Of a stretch of 52,711 nucleotides of DNA, positions 7,920 to 15,652 are shown piece after piece (position 1 is the first letter of the stretch; each line of letters opens with the position of its first letter). Below the pieces are notes generated by a model, which saw only the letters and a list, made by a program, of their open reading frames with translations, had not been told where the DNA came from and searched no databases. A program made the translations under genes and the position numbers. This stretch comes from Oscillospiraceae bacterium. Its GTDB lineage: Bacteria; Bacillota; Clostridia; Oscillospirales; Oscillospiraceae. Location: contig JAFQCX010000034.1 in NCBI GenBank assembly GCA_017416245.1, positions 1 to 52,711 on the forward strand. The letters run 5' to 3'.

Positions 7920-8567
7920 TTACACTTTAAACTGATTTAAGTATTCGTAGAGGGGGATGAGCTTTTCCAAAAATGCCCCGGCGCGCTTGCCCAGCTCCGG
8001 CCCGAATATTTCAGGGCTTACCGGCTCGTCTACCGTACAGGCGATCTTACCCTTCCAGGCATAGAAGGGCGCGAGCTCGGGTGTGGGCGCTTCCTTGGGG
8101 CGCTTATAGGTCTCCACCGCAAGGGGTACGCCGGTGGCCTTTTCCGTATCGGCGATCAGCTTGCAAAAGTCCTTGGGCTTTGCCGCAATAGCTTTGCGAA
8201 AATCCTCCAGCACAGAGGGTCTGGGGTGCCACCAGATAAGGCCGTAGCTGACACCCTCGGGGCGAATCTCAAAATACAGGCAGGGATTCTCCGCCCACCA
8301 TTCCACGTCCTGCCGGATGCAGATCCACAGGCTCTCCTTATAGGGTGTGACAGGGTGCATCCGGGCATCCCGATAGATGCGGCTGACCTTCAGCAGATTC
8401 CCCGTTTTGTCCAAAAAGGGCTGAAATAAGTCCTTGCCCAGAGCCTTCATTGGCTCGTACAGGTGGTTTACATAATCTTTCTTGTGTTCTAAAAACCATT
8501 CCCGGTTATTATTCATACGGATTCCCCAAAGGAAATCCACCGTTTCGGGAGAAAAACCGTTAAACAT
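7920..8567 (-). CDS. DUF2461 family protein
   Basis: A 215-residue protein of the DUF2461 (TIGR02453-type) family of unknown biochemical function. Recognised by the N-terminal FLWGIRMNNNREWFLEHKKDY, the central ISRIYRDARMHP-like run (KVSRIYRDARMHPVTPYKES) and the YFEIRPEGVSYGLIWWHP strand. No signal peptide, membrane segment or obvious catalytic motif is seen. AGAGGAA precedes the ATG. It is flanked on both sides by family A and B repeats and does not form a tight operon with its neighbours. Confidence 0.88.
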   Translation of the reverse strand: MFNGFSPETVDFLWGIRMNNNREWFLEHKKDYVNHLYEPMKALGKDLFQPFLDKTGNLLKVSRIYRDARMHPVTPYKESLWICIRQDVEWWAENPCLYFEIRPEGVSYGLIWWHPRPSVLEDFRKAIAAKPKDFCKLIADTEKATGVPLAVETYKRPKEAPTPELAPFYAWKGKIACTVDEPVSPEIFGPELGKRAGAFLEKLIPLYEYLNQFKV

Positions 8568-8599
8568 ACATGTTCCTCTTTTTATGTGTTTTGCTCTGC

Positions 8600-8667
8600 G
8601 GGCGGCGAAACGCCGCCCCTACATTTGCCGGGGATTGCCACGGGCGGCAAACCGCCCTCGCGATGAC
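8600..8667. repeat. family A-like hairpin plus family B right half
   Basis: GGGCGGCG-AAA-CGCCGCCCCTAC (8600-8622) is a family A-like palindrome. It is followed at 8630-8667 by GGGGATTGCCACG...CTCGCGATGAC, the right half of family B with variable hairpin GGGCGG/CCGCCC. Confidence 0.55.
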
Positions 8668-8676
8668 AAAAATCAT

Positions 8677-9690
8677 TTAATGGGCGCCGGAAAGGGGACG
8701 CATAACGCTGTATACATCAAAGCGGGTATCGTGGAGTTCCGTCAGGAACACCAGATTGATCGCTGTATCAGCCACGCCGCTGTTTGGCGCAAAATCTCCC
8801 GCCTGGATGGCGTCCATACCCTCTACGTACATACGGGTGCGGCCTGTGGGCATTGTGAAATCTGCGGTTTTTACAAAGGACACCGCAAAGCGGTCTGTGG
8901 CGCAGGCGGACAGAAGCACACTTGCCGCCCTGGTAAGCAGCTGCGCCTTATCGCCATTGACCATAATCGAAGTGGTTTCGGGGAAGCAGAAATCGTCCAG
9001 CACCACCTCGTCAAAGCCCAGCGACCGCAGCTCCATAATGATCTGGGTCAGATAGGACAGGGTTCCCTGGCTGCCGGGATTCAGCCAATAGCAGCCGTCG
9101 TCGTCCATATACAGGTAGCCACCGGAGGAGTGGTGCACACCGTCGGGCACGTGATTTAGGCCGTAATTCCAGTCACGCAGGGCAGGAATGCGGGCAATGG
9201 CATATCTGCCGCTGCGCTGCAGATAGTCGATCAGCTCGTCCATTGCCTGGGTGTTGATGCCGCTGTTGCGCTTGCTGTCCACGGAAGAAGAATAGTAGAA
9301 ATCGCCCTTGATACCCTTTACGTCCACCATCACGGCGGTTTCGGAGGGCAGAGCCTGGATCTGGGATTTTACGGTGTCGATATCCTGCAAGTCGCTGAGC
9401 TCCACATAGTAGCCTGCCAGCTGCATTAACTCTGTGCTGCCGCCTGCCATCTCATCATTTTGATCCAGCCGGATAGGGATATCCTGCTGATCCGGCGGCA
9501 CTGCCAGCTGACCTTCCCCGATGGGAGGCAGGTCAAAGTCCAGCTTTACCTTGCCGTCGGCAGTATACACCACATATCTTTGCAGCCAAACGAACCAGCA
9601 GGCGCCGGCCACCGCCAGCACCACGGCGATCACCGCCAGCACACCCAGTATGCGCTTGAGCACCCGTTGGGTGCGGTAAGGTATGGTCAT
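8677..9690 (-). CDS. membrane-anchored glycoside hydrolase-like protein (DUF4015-type)
   Basis: A 337-residue protein with one N-terminal transmembrane anchor (about residues 14-36, GVLAVIAVVLAVAGACWFVW) and an extracytoplasmic TIM-barrel-like domain related to DUF4015 putative glycoside hydrolases. Visible family features are the strand pieces TAVMVDVKG near residue 120, IARIPALRD near 180 and the acidic strand DEVVLDDFCFP near 230, where barrel active-site acids would lie. ATG at 9690 follows AAGGAG and overlaps the prmA stop as ATGA, so the two genes are translationally coupled. The substrate is unknown; assignment to the hydrolase family is moderate. Confidence 0.65.
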   Translation of the reverse strand: MTIPYRTQRVLKRILGVLAVIAVVLAVAGACWFVWLQRYVVYTADGKVKLDFDLPPIGEGQLAVPPDQQDIPIRLDQNDEMAGGSTELMQLAGYYVELSDLQDIDTVKSQIQALPSETAVMVDVKGIKGDFYYSSSVDSKRNSGINTQAMDELIDYLQRSGRYAIARIPALRDWNYGLNHVPDGVHHSSGGYLYMDDDGCYWLNPGSQGTLSYLTQIIMELRSLGFDEVVLDDFCFPETTSIMVNGDKAQLLTRAASVLLSACATDRFAVSFVKTADFTMPTGRTRMYVEGMDAIQAGDFAPNSGVADTAINLVFLTELHDTRFDVYSVMRPLSGAH

Positions 9691-10628
9691 AGTGTTCTCC
9701 TTTTTGCGCTGACGCACCGCCAATCTTCCTTGGCCTTGGTTATCGTTACGGTAAGTCCCGCCTTATCCAATGCCGTCAGCACGTCCTGCAATCGCGTATC
9801 TAAAATGCCTGAGCAGATCAGGGTCGTATGCTCGCTCATAAACTGAGGAAGCACAGAGGCAAGTCCGATGATCACGTCCGCCACAATGTTCACCAGCAGC
9901 ACGTCATAGCTGCCCTGGGACAAGCTGCTCATCAGCGCCTTATCCTCTGTCACATTGCCTGTGCAGGCGGCAAACTGTGGGGCTGTAAAGCCGTTATAGG
10001 CTGCGTTTTCCCTTGCAATATCCTCTGCCTTGGGGTCTATGTCCACGCCGATGGCAGTTTTTGCCCCCAGGCGCAATGCCGCTATGGAAAGTATGCCGCT
10101 GCCACTGCCCAGATCCAGGCAAGACATCCCCTCGGTTACCACGTCCTCCATGGTTTCCAGCACCATTTGGGTGGAGGGATGGGCGCCTGTGCCGAAGGTC
10201 AGACCGGGATCAAGCACAATGGGAAGCCTGCCCTGTGTATCTGTGTCTGCCAGCCAATAGGGCAGCACCACCAGGTTTTTGCCCACTTCCTGGGGCGGAT
10301 AGTTGTCTTTCCAGCTTTCTTCCCAGTTTTCCTCTGCCAGAGGGGTTACAGTCATCTGCAAGCCCAGGTCTTTTACCACCCTTTCCAGGCGGGCAAGGGA
10401 CTCCTCGTCCGTGTCCTCTAAATACAGCTTAATATGGCTGAGGCCCTGGAGCTTTTTCTGAAAACCCTCGTCAATATAGTCCCAATAGGCGCGATTTTCT
10501 TCCAAAAAGCTCTCAAATTCCCCCTGATCCTCCAGCACCAGCTCGCTGAAGCCGTGGGCCGTCAGCTTGGCAGCCACGTCCTCTATGCTGTTGGAGGTGG
10601 TGGTTACGGTAATTTCCAAATAGGTCAT
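9687..10628 (-). CDS. prmA: ribosomal protein L11 methyltransferase
   Basis: SAM-dependent enzyme that trimethylates ribosomal protein L11. The 313-residue product has the PrmA layout: an N-terminal substrate-recognition domain (TYLEITVTTTSNSIEDVAAKL), then a Rossmann methyltransferase with LDPGLTFGTGAHPST, SAM motif I CLDLGSGSGILSIAALRLGA, motif II IGVDIDP and the catalytic loop DVLLVNIVADVI. ATG at 10628 is chosen with TGAGG seven bases upstream over TTG at 10634. The stop overlaps the next start (ATGA). Confidence 0.95.
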   Translation of the reverse strand: MTYLEITVTTTSNSIEDVAAKLTAHGFSELVLEDQGEFESFLEENRAYWDYIDEGFQKKLQGLSHIKLYLEDTDEESLARLERVVKDLGLQMTVTPLAEENWEESWKDNYPPQEVGKNLVVLPYWLADTDTQGRLPIVLDPGLTFGTGAHPSTQMVLETMEDVVTEGMSCLDLGSGSGILSIAALRLGAKTAIGVDIDPKAEDIARENAAYNGFTAPQFAACTGNVTEDKALMSSLSQGSYDVLLVNIVADVIIGLASVLPQFMSEHTTLICSGILDTRLQDVLTALDKAGLTVTITKAKEDWRCVSAKRRTL

Positions 10629-10714
10629 AAGCAAACCTCATTGTCTTTTTTCACTATTTTATCGCAAACACAGCAAAATAACAACCTGTAAAGTGTAAAT
10701 TTTTTGTGCAGTAC

Positions 10715-10743
10715 TTTCCATTTGGCTGTTTTTGGTATATAAT
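10715..10743 (+). promoter_or_regulatory. promoter of yfmF-yfmH-lgt
   Basis: TTTCCA (10715-10720) and TATAAT (10738-10743), 17-bp spacer, 30 bp before the yfmF start. Confidence 0.65.
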
Positions 10744-10772
10744 ACTCACAATGACGAAATTTTGGAGGAAGT

Positions 10773-12035
10773 ATGATTCACACAATCCCCCTTTTACCGG
10801 AAATCCAGTTGCGGTGTTTTCGGGATACACGTTTTAAACAGGAGGGTCTGAGCATTCAGTTTGTCCGTCCTATGCGCAAGGAAGAAGCCGCCCTCAACGC
10901 CCTTCTGCCTGCGGTTTTGCTGCGGGGCTGTGAGACTGCCCCCGACCTGCGGGATATTACCCTGCGGCTGGACGATCTGTACGGCGCATCCTTAGGCGCG
11001 CAGGTACGCCGCGTGGGTGACTATCAGACCACAGGTCTTGGCTGCAGCTTTATGCGGGAGGACTATGCCCTTGCAGGAGACAAGGTCTTTGCCCCCATGG
11101 TCGCCTTCTTGGAGGAACTGATGTTCCGCCCCAAGCTGGAAAACGGCATTTTCTCTGAAGATTTTGTGGCAGGCGAAAAACGAAATCTTTTGGCCGCCAT
11201 TGCCGCCCAGCGCAATAATAAGCGAGCCTATGCCCATGCGCAAATGCTCAAAAAGATGTGCAGCGGCGACTCCTTCGGCATTCCCCGTTTGGGCGAAAAG
11301 GAGGACGTGGAGGTGATCACGCCCCAAGGTCTGTACGCCCATTATCAAACGGTCTTAAAAGAGAGTCCCATTCTGCTTTTCTACGTGGGCGCAGCCGACC
11401 CTCAGGAAATTGCCGACCTGCTCCGTCCCATATTCGCCAAACTGGACCGCGCGCCTGTGGCGCTGCCGCCCCAAAGCCCCTTCCGCGATTGCGGCAAGGG
11501 TGACGTGGTGGAGAAAATGGACGTTGCCCAGGGCAAATTGTGTATGGGCTTTACCACGCCCATTACCCTGCGGGATAAGGATTTTGTTCCCCTGCAGATT
11601 CTCAACACCATCTTCGGCGGCGGTATGATCTCCAAGCTGTTTATGACCGTGCGGGAGAAGCTGTCCCTTTGCTATGACATCTCCTCCACCTGCTACGGCA
11701 ACAAGGGTATTATTACCGTATCGGCAGGCATTGACTGCGATAAGGATACGGCGGTGCGGCAGGAGATCATGCGGCAGCTTGCCGCCTGTCAGGCAGGGGA
11801 TTTCACGGAGGAGGAGTTGTCCGCCGCCAAGCAGGCGCTGCTGGCCCAGCTGCAAAGCACCCACGATTCCCCCGGCGCCATTGCGGGCTACTATACAACC
11901 GCTGCCCTCAGCGGTCTGCCCCTGACCCCCGATGCTTATGCCCAGGCCATAGAGAAGGCCACAGCTGAGGATGTGGCAAAGGCCGCAAAATCTTTGGAGC
12001 TTCACACCGTTTACTTTTTAAGGGGGGAGAAATAA
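10773..12035 (+). CDS. yfmF: M16-family protein YfmF (EF-P modification-associated, non-catalytic subunit)
   Basis: A 420-residue M16 (pitrilysin-like) protein without the HxxEH zinc motif, the mark of the non-catalytic partner in a two-gene M16 pair. YfmF/YfmH are named in databases for association with 5-aminopentanol modification of elongation factor P, although their exact step is unclear. The M16 fold is visible in the C-terminal half (LNTIFGGGMISKLFMTVREKLSLCYDI), which matches the R/Y substrate-binding region of M16 proteases. GGAGG precedes the ATG. The stop codon shares an A with the next ATG (TAATG), so expression with yfmH is coupled. Confidence 0.9.
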   Translation: MIHTIPLLPEIQLRCFRDTRFKQEGLSIQFVRPMRKEEAALNALLPAVLLRGCETAPDLRDITLRLDDLYGASLGAQVRRVGDYQTTGLGCSFMREDYALAGDKVFAPMVAFLEELMFRPKLENGIFSEDFVAGEKRNLLAAIAAQRNNKRAYAHAQMLKKMCSGDSFGIPRLGEKEDVEVITPQGLYAHYQTVLKESPILLFYVGAADPQEIADLLRPIFAKLDRAPVALPPQSPFRDCGKGDVVEKMDVAQGKLCMGFTTPITLRDKDFVPLQILNTIFGGGMISKLFMTVREKLSLCYDISSTCYGNKGIITVSAGIDCDKDTAVRQEIMRQLAACQAGDFTEEELSAAKQALLAQLQSTHDSPGAIAGYYTTAALSGLPLTPDAYAQAIEKATAEDVAKAAKSLELHTVYFLRGEK

Positions 12036-13315
12036 TGGAAAAACAGTTCTACCCCGAGGTTGGGGAAACCCTCTACAGAACCACTTTAGAAAACGGCTTG
12101 CAGATCCTGGTGCTGCCCCGTTCCGGCTTTTCCAAAAAGCTGTGCTATTTCGTTACGGATTTCGGCGCCATTCACACAAAGTTTACTATGGACGGCGCAG
12201 ACTATAACGTGCCTGCGGGCATTGCCCACTATTTGGAGCATAAGCTTTTCGATATGCCCGACCGGGATGTTACCGAGGAGTTTGCCACCCTGGGCGCCAG
12301 CCCCAATGCCTTTACCGGCTACGATATGACCGCCTATTATTTCTCCTGCACAGAGCATTTTCAGGAGAATTTAAGGCTGCTTCTGGAATTTGTTTCCACT
12401 CCCTATTTTACGGAGCAGAGCGTTGCCAAGGAGCAGGGTATTATCGGTCAGGAGATCGGTATGAACGAGGATAACCCCGACAGTGTCCTGTTTGAACTGC
12501 TGGCTGACGCTATGTACGAAAACCACCCCATTCAAACCCCCATTTTAGGCTCGCGGGAATCCATCGCCCAAATTACACCTGAGGTTTTACACGCCTGTCA
12601 CAAGGCGTTTTACCGGCCGGACAATATGCTTTTGTGCGCAGTTGGCGATATCGACCCCAAGGAAGTGGAGACCATTGCAAAAGAGCTTTTGCAGGATATT
12701 CCCTGCCCCAAGGTGACGGCGCAGCGGCAGTGGGAGGAGGACCTCACTGTAAAGACGCCCTACGTCACCCGTTCTATGGAGGTGGCGATGCCCATGTTCC
12801 AGCTGGGCTTTAAGAGTCTGCCTCTGCCGGACGGGGATGCCGGTGTCCGGCAGGAGATCATCGGAGATATGGCGGCGGAGGCCCTGTTCGGCGAATCCTC
12901 CAGACTATATCTGCGGCTGTATAATGAGGGTCTGATTGATGCCTCCTTCGGCGGTGGCTATGAAACCATCGAGGGAATGAGTATGCTCTCCGCCTCCGGC
13001 GACAGCGAAGACCCCCAAGCCGTGGCGAATGCCATTTTGCAGGAGGCTGCGGCGCTGGCAGAAACGGGCATCAGCCAGGAGGACTTTTTGCGAATGAAGC
13101 GCAGCGCGCTGGGTCGGCGGATCCGAGGCATCGACAGCTTCGACTCCACCTGTTTCCGGCTGTGCGCCTATCACCTTTCCAAATTCGACTACTTCCGTTT
13201 CCCCCATATTTACGAGGAAGTCACCAAAGAAGAAATTCAACAATTTATCAAAGATGTGGTCACCGAAAAGCGTATGTGTCTGGCAGTGATCACCCCTAAC
13301 AAGGAGGAAGCATAA
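12035..13315 (+). CDS. yfmH: M16-family zinc protease YfmH
   Basis: A 426-residue zinc peptidase of family M16. The inverted zinc motif HYLEH (His65, Glu68, His69) is intact, and the third ligand glutamate is likely in the following EQGIIGQEIGMNEDNPD region. The C-terminal lobe has the FGESSRLYLRLYNEGLI segment. It is the catalytic half of a YfmF-YfmH pair and overlaps yfmF by one base. No signal peptide is present, so it is cytosolic. The lgt start follows immediately. Confidence 0.93.
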   Translation: MEKQFYPEVGETLYRTTLENGLQILVLPRSGFSKKLCYFVTDFGAIHTKFTMDGADYNVPAGIAHYLEHKLFDMPDRDVTEEFATLGASPNAFTGYDMTAYYFSCTEHFQENLRLLLEFVSTPYFTEQSVAKEQGIIGQEIGMNEDNPDSVLFELLADAMYENHPIQTPILGSRESIAQITPEVLHACHKAFYRPDNMLLCAVGDIDPKEVETIAKELLQDIPCPKVTAQRQWEEDLTVKTPYVTRSMEVAMPMFQLGFKSLPLPDGDAGVRQEIIGDMAAEALFGESSRLYLRLYNEGLIDASFGGGYETIEGMSMLSASGDSEDPQAVANAILQEAAALAETGISQEDFLRMKRSALGRRIRGIDSFDSTCFRLCAYHLSKFDYFRFPHIYEEVTKEEIQQFIKDVVTEKRMCLAVITPNKEEA

Positions 13316-14269
13316 ATGCAATGGATCGAAAGCGTTTCCACCATCACATTCCCCTCTCTGGGAATTAAAATCGATCCCCCTGTGGGATTCACCGTAGGCT
13401 CTTTTGAGCTGCGGTTTTACGGCTTGATCATTGCCGTGGGCCTGCTGCTGGCCTGCATTTACGGTCTGAAACGGCGCAAGCAGTTCGGTCTTTCTGAGGA
13501 TCAGGTGCTGGACGGGGCTATGATCATTGTGCCCTTTGCCATTCTCTGCGCCCGGGCCTACTACTGCATCTTCGCCTGGCACGAATTTGAAGCCAATCCC
13601 ATTGAAGTGCTGTATATCTGGAACGGTGGCATTGCCATTTACGGCGGCGTGATCGGCGCGCTTTTGGGCATCATCGTCTACTGCAAGATCCGAAAAATTT
13701 CCGTGGGCGCGGCCTTCGACATCACATCACTGGGCTTTTTGATCGGTCAGAGCATCGGCCGCTGGGGCAATTTCTTTAACAGAGAGGCCTTCGGCGAGGA
13801 AACCACCTCTTTTTTGCGGATGGGTCTGTTCCTCACTGCTGATCAGACGGCTGTTTCCACCGAGCATTTTTATCACCCCACCTTTTTGTATGAATCGGTG
13901 TGGAATGCCATCGGCTTTGTGCTGCTGCACTTTTTGTCCAAGCGCCGGAAATACGATGGACAAGTCGCCCTGGGCTACGTTGCTTGGTACGGTCTCGGCA
14001 GGACCTTCATCGAGGGCCTGCGCACGGATAGCCTCTACTGGGGTCCCTTCCGCGTGAGCCAAATGCTGGCAGCAGTGAGTTGCTTTGCCGCTGTGGTAGT
14101 ACTGCTTTGGCAGGCATTCCGTGACCACAAGCCGGAAAACCTGTATGTCAACCGGGTCGCCGCCCTGGCTGCGGAAGCTGCTGCGGAGGAAACCGCCGAA
14201 GAAGCTATTGAGAAAGCTGAGGAAGTGTCTACTGAGGAAACCGAGGAAATCTCCTCTGAAGAATCCTAA
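13316..14269 (+). CDS. lgt: prolipoprotein diacylglyceryl transferase
   Basis: Transfers diacylglycerol from phosphatidylglycerol to the lipobox cysteine of prolipoproteins, in the cytoplasmic membrane. The product has about seven membrane segments and the Lgt signature GRWGNFFNREAFG at residues 148-160. The essential FYG/LRFYGLIIAVG region is near residue 33 and the GRTFIEGLR motif near 235. The last ~40 residues are an acidic Glu/Ala-rich tail (repeated EETAEEA/EETEE) not needed in typical Lgt. AAGGAGG is positioned inside the yfmH end and the ATG begins at the base after the yfmH stop. The lipoprotein at 32.9-33.9 kb is a plausible substrate. Confidence 0.96.
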   Translation: MQWIESVSTITFPSLGIKIDPPVGFTVGSFELRFYGLIIAVGLLLACIYGLKRRKQFGLSEDQVLDGAMIIVPFAILCARAYYCIFAWHEFEANPIEVLYIWNGGIAIYGGVIGALLGIIVYCKIRKISVGAAFDITSLGFLIGQSIGRWGNFFNREAFGEETTSFLRMGLFLTADQTAVSTEHFYHPTFLYESVWNAIGFVLLHFLSKRRKYDGQVALGYVAWYGLGRTFIEGLRTDSLYWGPFRVSQMLAAVSCFAAVVVLLWQAFRDHKPENLYVNRVAALAAEAAAEETAEEAIEKAEEVSTEETEEISSEES

Positions 14270-14271
14270 CT

Positions 14272-14300
14272 GTAGGGGACGGGTTACCCGTCCCCTTTTT
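14272..14300 (+). terminator. terminator after lgt formed by a family A repeat
   Basis: GTAGGGGACGGG-TTA-CCCGTCCCC followed by TTTTT. The repeat palindrome with its T-run gives a textbook intrinsic terminator. A second hairpin GGGAGGCG-AAA-CGCCTCCC follows at 14302-14320. Confidence 0.8.
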
Positions 14301-14332
14301 CGGGAGGCGAAACGCCTCCCCTGCAACATAAA

Positions 14333-14366
14333 AGAAAAAAACCTGCCTTTTTCTTCAAAAGGCAGG
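14333..14366 (-). terminator. terminator after the XRE gene
   Basis: On the minus strand AACCTGCCTTTT pairs with AAAAGGCAGGTT and is followed by a long T-run. It sits directly after the stop of the XRE gene at 14368. Confidence 0.85.
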
Positions 14367-14367
14367 T

Positions 14368-14571
14368 TTATCTTTTTTGAAATTCTTCGCCGGTGATCAG
14401 ATAATTGATTGACACATTATAGTATTTTGACATTGCAACCAGCAACGCAAGGGACGGCTCCCGTTTGCCGTTTTCATAATAGGACAGCGCCTCTCGAGAA
14501 ATATTCAAATCCATTGCAACCTTTTGCTGATTTAACCTTCGCTGCTTTCGAATGTTTTTTAGCCCAATCAC
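14368..14571 (-). CDS. small XRE-family transcriptional regulator
   Basis: A 67-residue stand-alone helix-turn-helix repressor of the Cro/CI type (KNIRKQRRLNQQKVAMDLNISREALSYYENGKREPSLALLVAMSKYYNVSINYLITG), essentially one DNA-binding domain. I choose GTG at 14571 because AAGGGG ends seven bases upstream; TTG at 14574 would leave only four. It is divergent from the membrane protein gene at 14664. The 90-bp gap holds two identical-spacing palindromes, its likely operators. One overlaps a TACAAT -10-like box on this strand, suggesting autoregulation. Confidence 0.88.
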   Translation of the reverse strand: MIGLKNIRKQRRLNQQKVAMDLNISREALSYYENGKREPSLALLVAMSKYYNVSINYLITGEEFQKR

Positions 14572-14592
14572 CAAATCACCCCTTGCATTTAT

Positions 14593-14609
14593 TGTAACAT
14601 TGTGTTACA
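14593..14609. promoter_or_regulatory. palindromic operator 1
   Basis: TGTAAC-ATTGT-GTTACA, a perfect 6-5-6 inverted repeat. It overlaps TACAAT (14591-14596 on the minus strand), a candidate -10 box of the XRE gene. Confidence 0.7.
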
Positions 14610-14617
14610 CTGTTTTA

Positions 14618-14634
14618 TGTAACATTCTGTTACA
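14618..14634. promoter_or_regulatory. palindromic operator 2
   Basis: TGTAAC-ATTCT-GTTACA, the same 6-5-6 palindrome, 25 bp centre-to-centre from operator 1. It lies just upstream of GATAAT (14643-14648), a candidate -10 for the membrane protein gene. Confidence 0.7.
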
Positions 14635-14663
14635 TAAAACTTGATAATAGAGGAGATGTTACT

Positions 14664-15371
14664 ATGTCATTCCAAATACTAGCCACGCTTATTTTCTTTG
14701 CCCTTATTTTTCCGATTGCTGGTATTCTAATTGCATTGGGCGCAAGCATCGAGCTCGCCTGCACCATTGCTGTCATTGGGTCGCTTGTTGGTGCTTGTGT
14801 ATTAGCGGCCAAAGCCGTCGAAAAAAGCAAAACAAAAGCCCAACAAATTTATACTTATAACGAGAAAACCAAATCTCTTAAAATCATTTCTCCTAATCAT
14901 AGTAAATTGCGTTGGATACTTCAAGTTGAACCTACCCACACCGCCCAATATAAATATAATCCCGCAACCTTAGAATACACCGGTGTAACCATAGGCGGTG
15001 TATCAACAGGCAGTTTTCATATTAATGAAGCATCCGTTTCAGGCGCTGCTTTTCAAAACACCGGAAAATGCCACCTTGTTCTCAAGGATATGGGACAATA
15101 TGAAATACTAAATGAAATTGTTCTCCCAGACAGCTTGGTCTCTAATGCGAAAAGCACTCCTGTCGTAAAGGATTTTTTGCAAGGAAATCGGCTTGTTTTG
15201 AAACACACTGGCAGCGATACCGAACTTACGGCAAGTGAGCGGGAATCCATAGCTGCCGGAAGAAGACAGGGCAGGCAAGATGTTGTGATTAACGCCACAC
15301 TGCGTGCTATCGCTGCAAGTTATTTAACGAAGGCAGAATGTGATGCAATCAAAAATTGGTTGTGCGGATAA
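14664..15371 (+). CDS. membrane protein of unknown function under XRE control
   Basis: A 235-residue protein I do not recognise. The first ~50 residues form two hydrophobic segments (ILATLIFFALIFPIAGILIALG and ACTIAVIGSLVGACVLAAKAV). The rest is a soluble domain rich in beta strands (YKYNPATLEYTGVTIGGVSTGSFHI). The end is a helical, positively charged region (SERESIAAGRRQGRQDVVINATLRAIAASYLTKAECDAIKNWL) that resembles a short oligomerisation or SHOCT-like tail. GAGGAG precedes the ATG. The gene is AT-richer than its neighbours. Its promoter carries two operators shared with the divergent XRE gene, so it is likely the sole target. A regulator plus membrane effector module is the simplest reading. 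Confidence 0.75.
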   Translation: MSFQILATLIFFALIFPIAGILIALGASIELACTIAVIGSLVGACVLAAKAVEKSKTKAQQIYTYNEKTKSLKIISPNHSKLRWILQVEPTHTAQYKYNPATLEYTGVTIGGVSTGSFHINEASVSGAAFQNTGKCHLVLKDMGQYEILNEIVLPDSLVSNAKSTPVVKDFLQGNRLVLKHTGSDTELTASERESIAAGRRQGRQDVVINATLRAIAASYLTKAECDAIKNWLCG

Positions 15372-15386
15372 ATTGAAATAACATTA

Positions 15387-15420
15387 ACACAGCGGAGCAG
15401 AATACCCTGCTCCGCTGTGT
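15387..15420 (+). terminator. hairpin after the membrane protein gene
   Basis: Perfect 14-bp stem ACACAGCGGAGCAG / CTGCTCCGCTGTGT with a six-base loop, followed by CGTTTCC. The T-run is weak. Confidence 0.55.
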
Positions 15421-15449
15421 CGTTTCCTTCCTGTTCGGAAGTATATTTC

Positions 15450-15554
15450 GTAGGGGACGGGTTTCCCGTCCCCTTTTTGCGGACGAGCAATGCTCGCCCC
15501 TACGTTAAAAAATATTGGCACGTACCTGTAGGGGCCGGCGTCCCCGACGGCCCG
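15450..15554. repeat. cluster of three family A repeats
   Basis: GTAGGGGACGGG...CCCGTCCCC plus TTTTT (15450-15478), GCGGACGAGCAATGCTCGCC plus CCTAC (15479-15503, opposite orientation) and GTAGGGGCCGGCG...GACGGCCCG (15528-15554). Confidence 0.65.
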
Positions 15555-15561
15555 TTTCCCC

Positions 15562-15638
15562 GGGAGATTGCCACGTCGGGCATTCGCCCTCCTCGCAATG
15601 ACATAAGGAAAGGGAACGGCGCATAGGCCGTTCCCTAC
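15562..15638. repeat. family B right half and an adjoining hairpin
   Basis: GGGAGATTGCCACGTCGGGC...CTCGCAATGAC (15562-15602) is the right half of family B. GGGAACGGC-GCATAG-GCCGTTCCC (15612-15635) then forms a 9-bp hairpin that, read on the minus strand, lies just downstream of the flavodiiron gene and may end it (tail TTTCCTT). Confidence 0.55.
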
Positions 15639-15652
15639 ATTTTTATTTTTTA

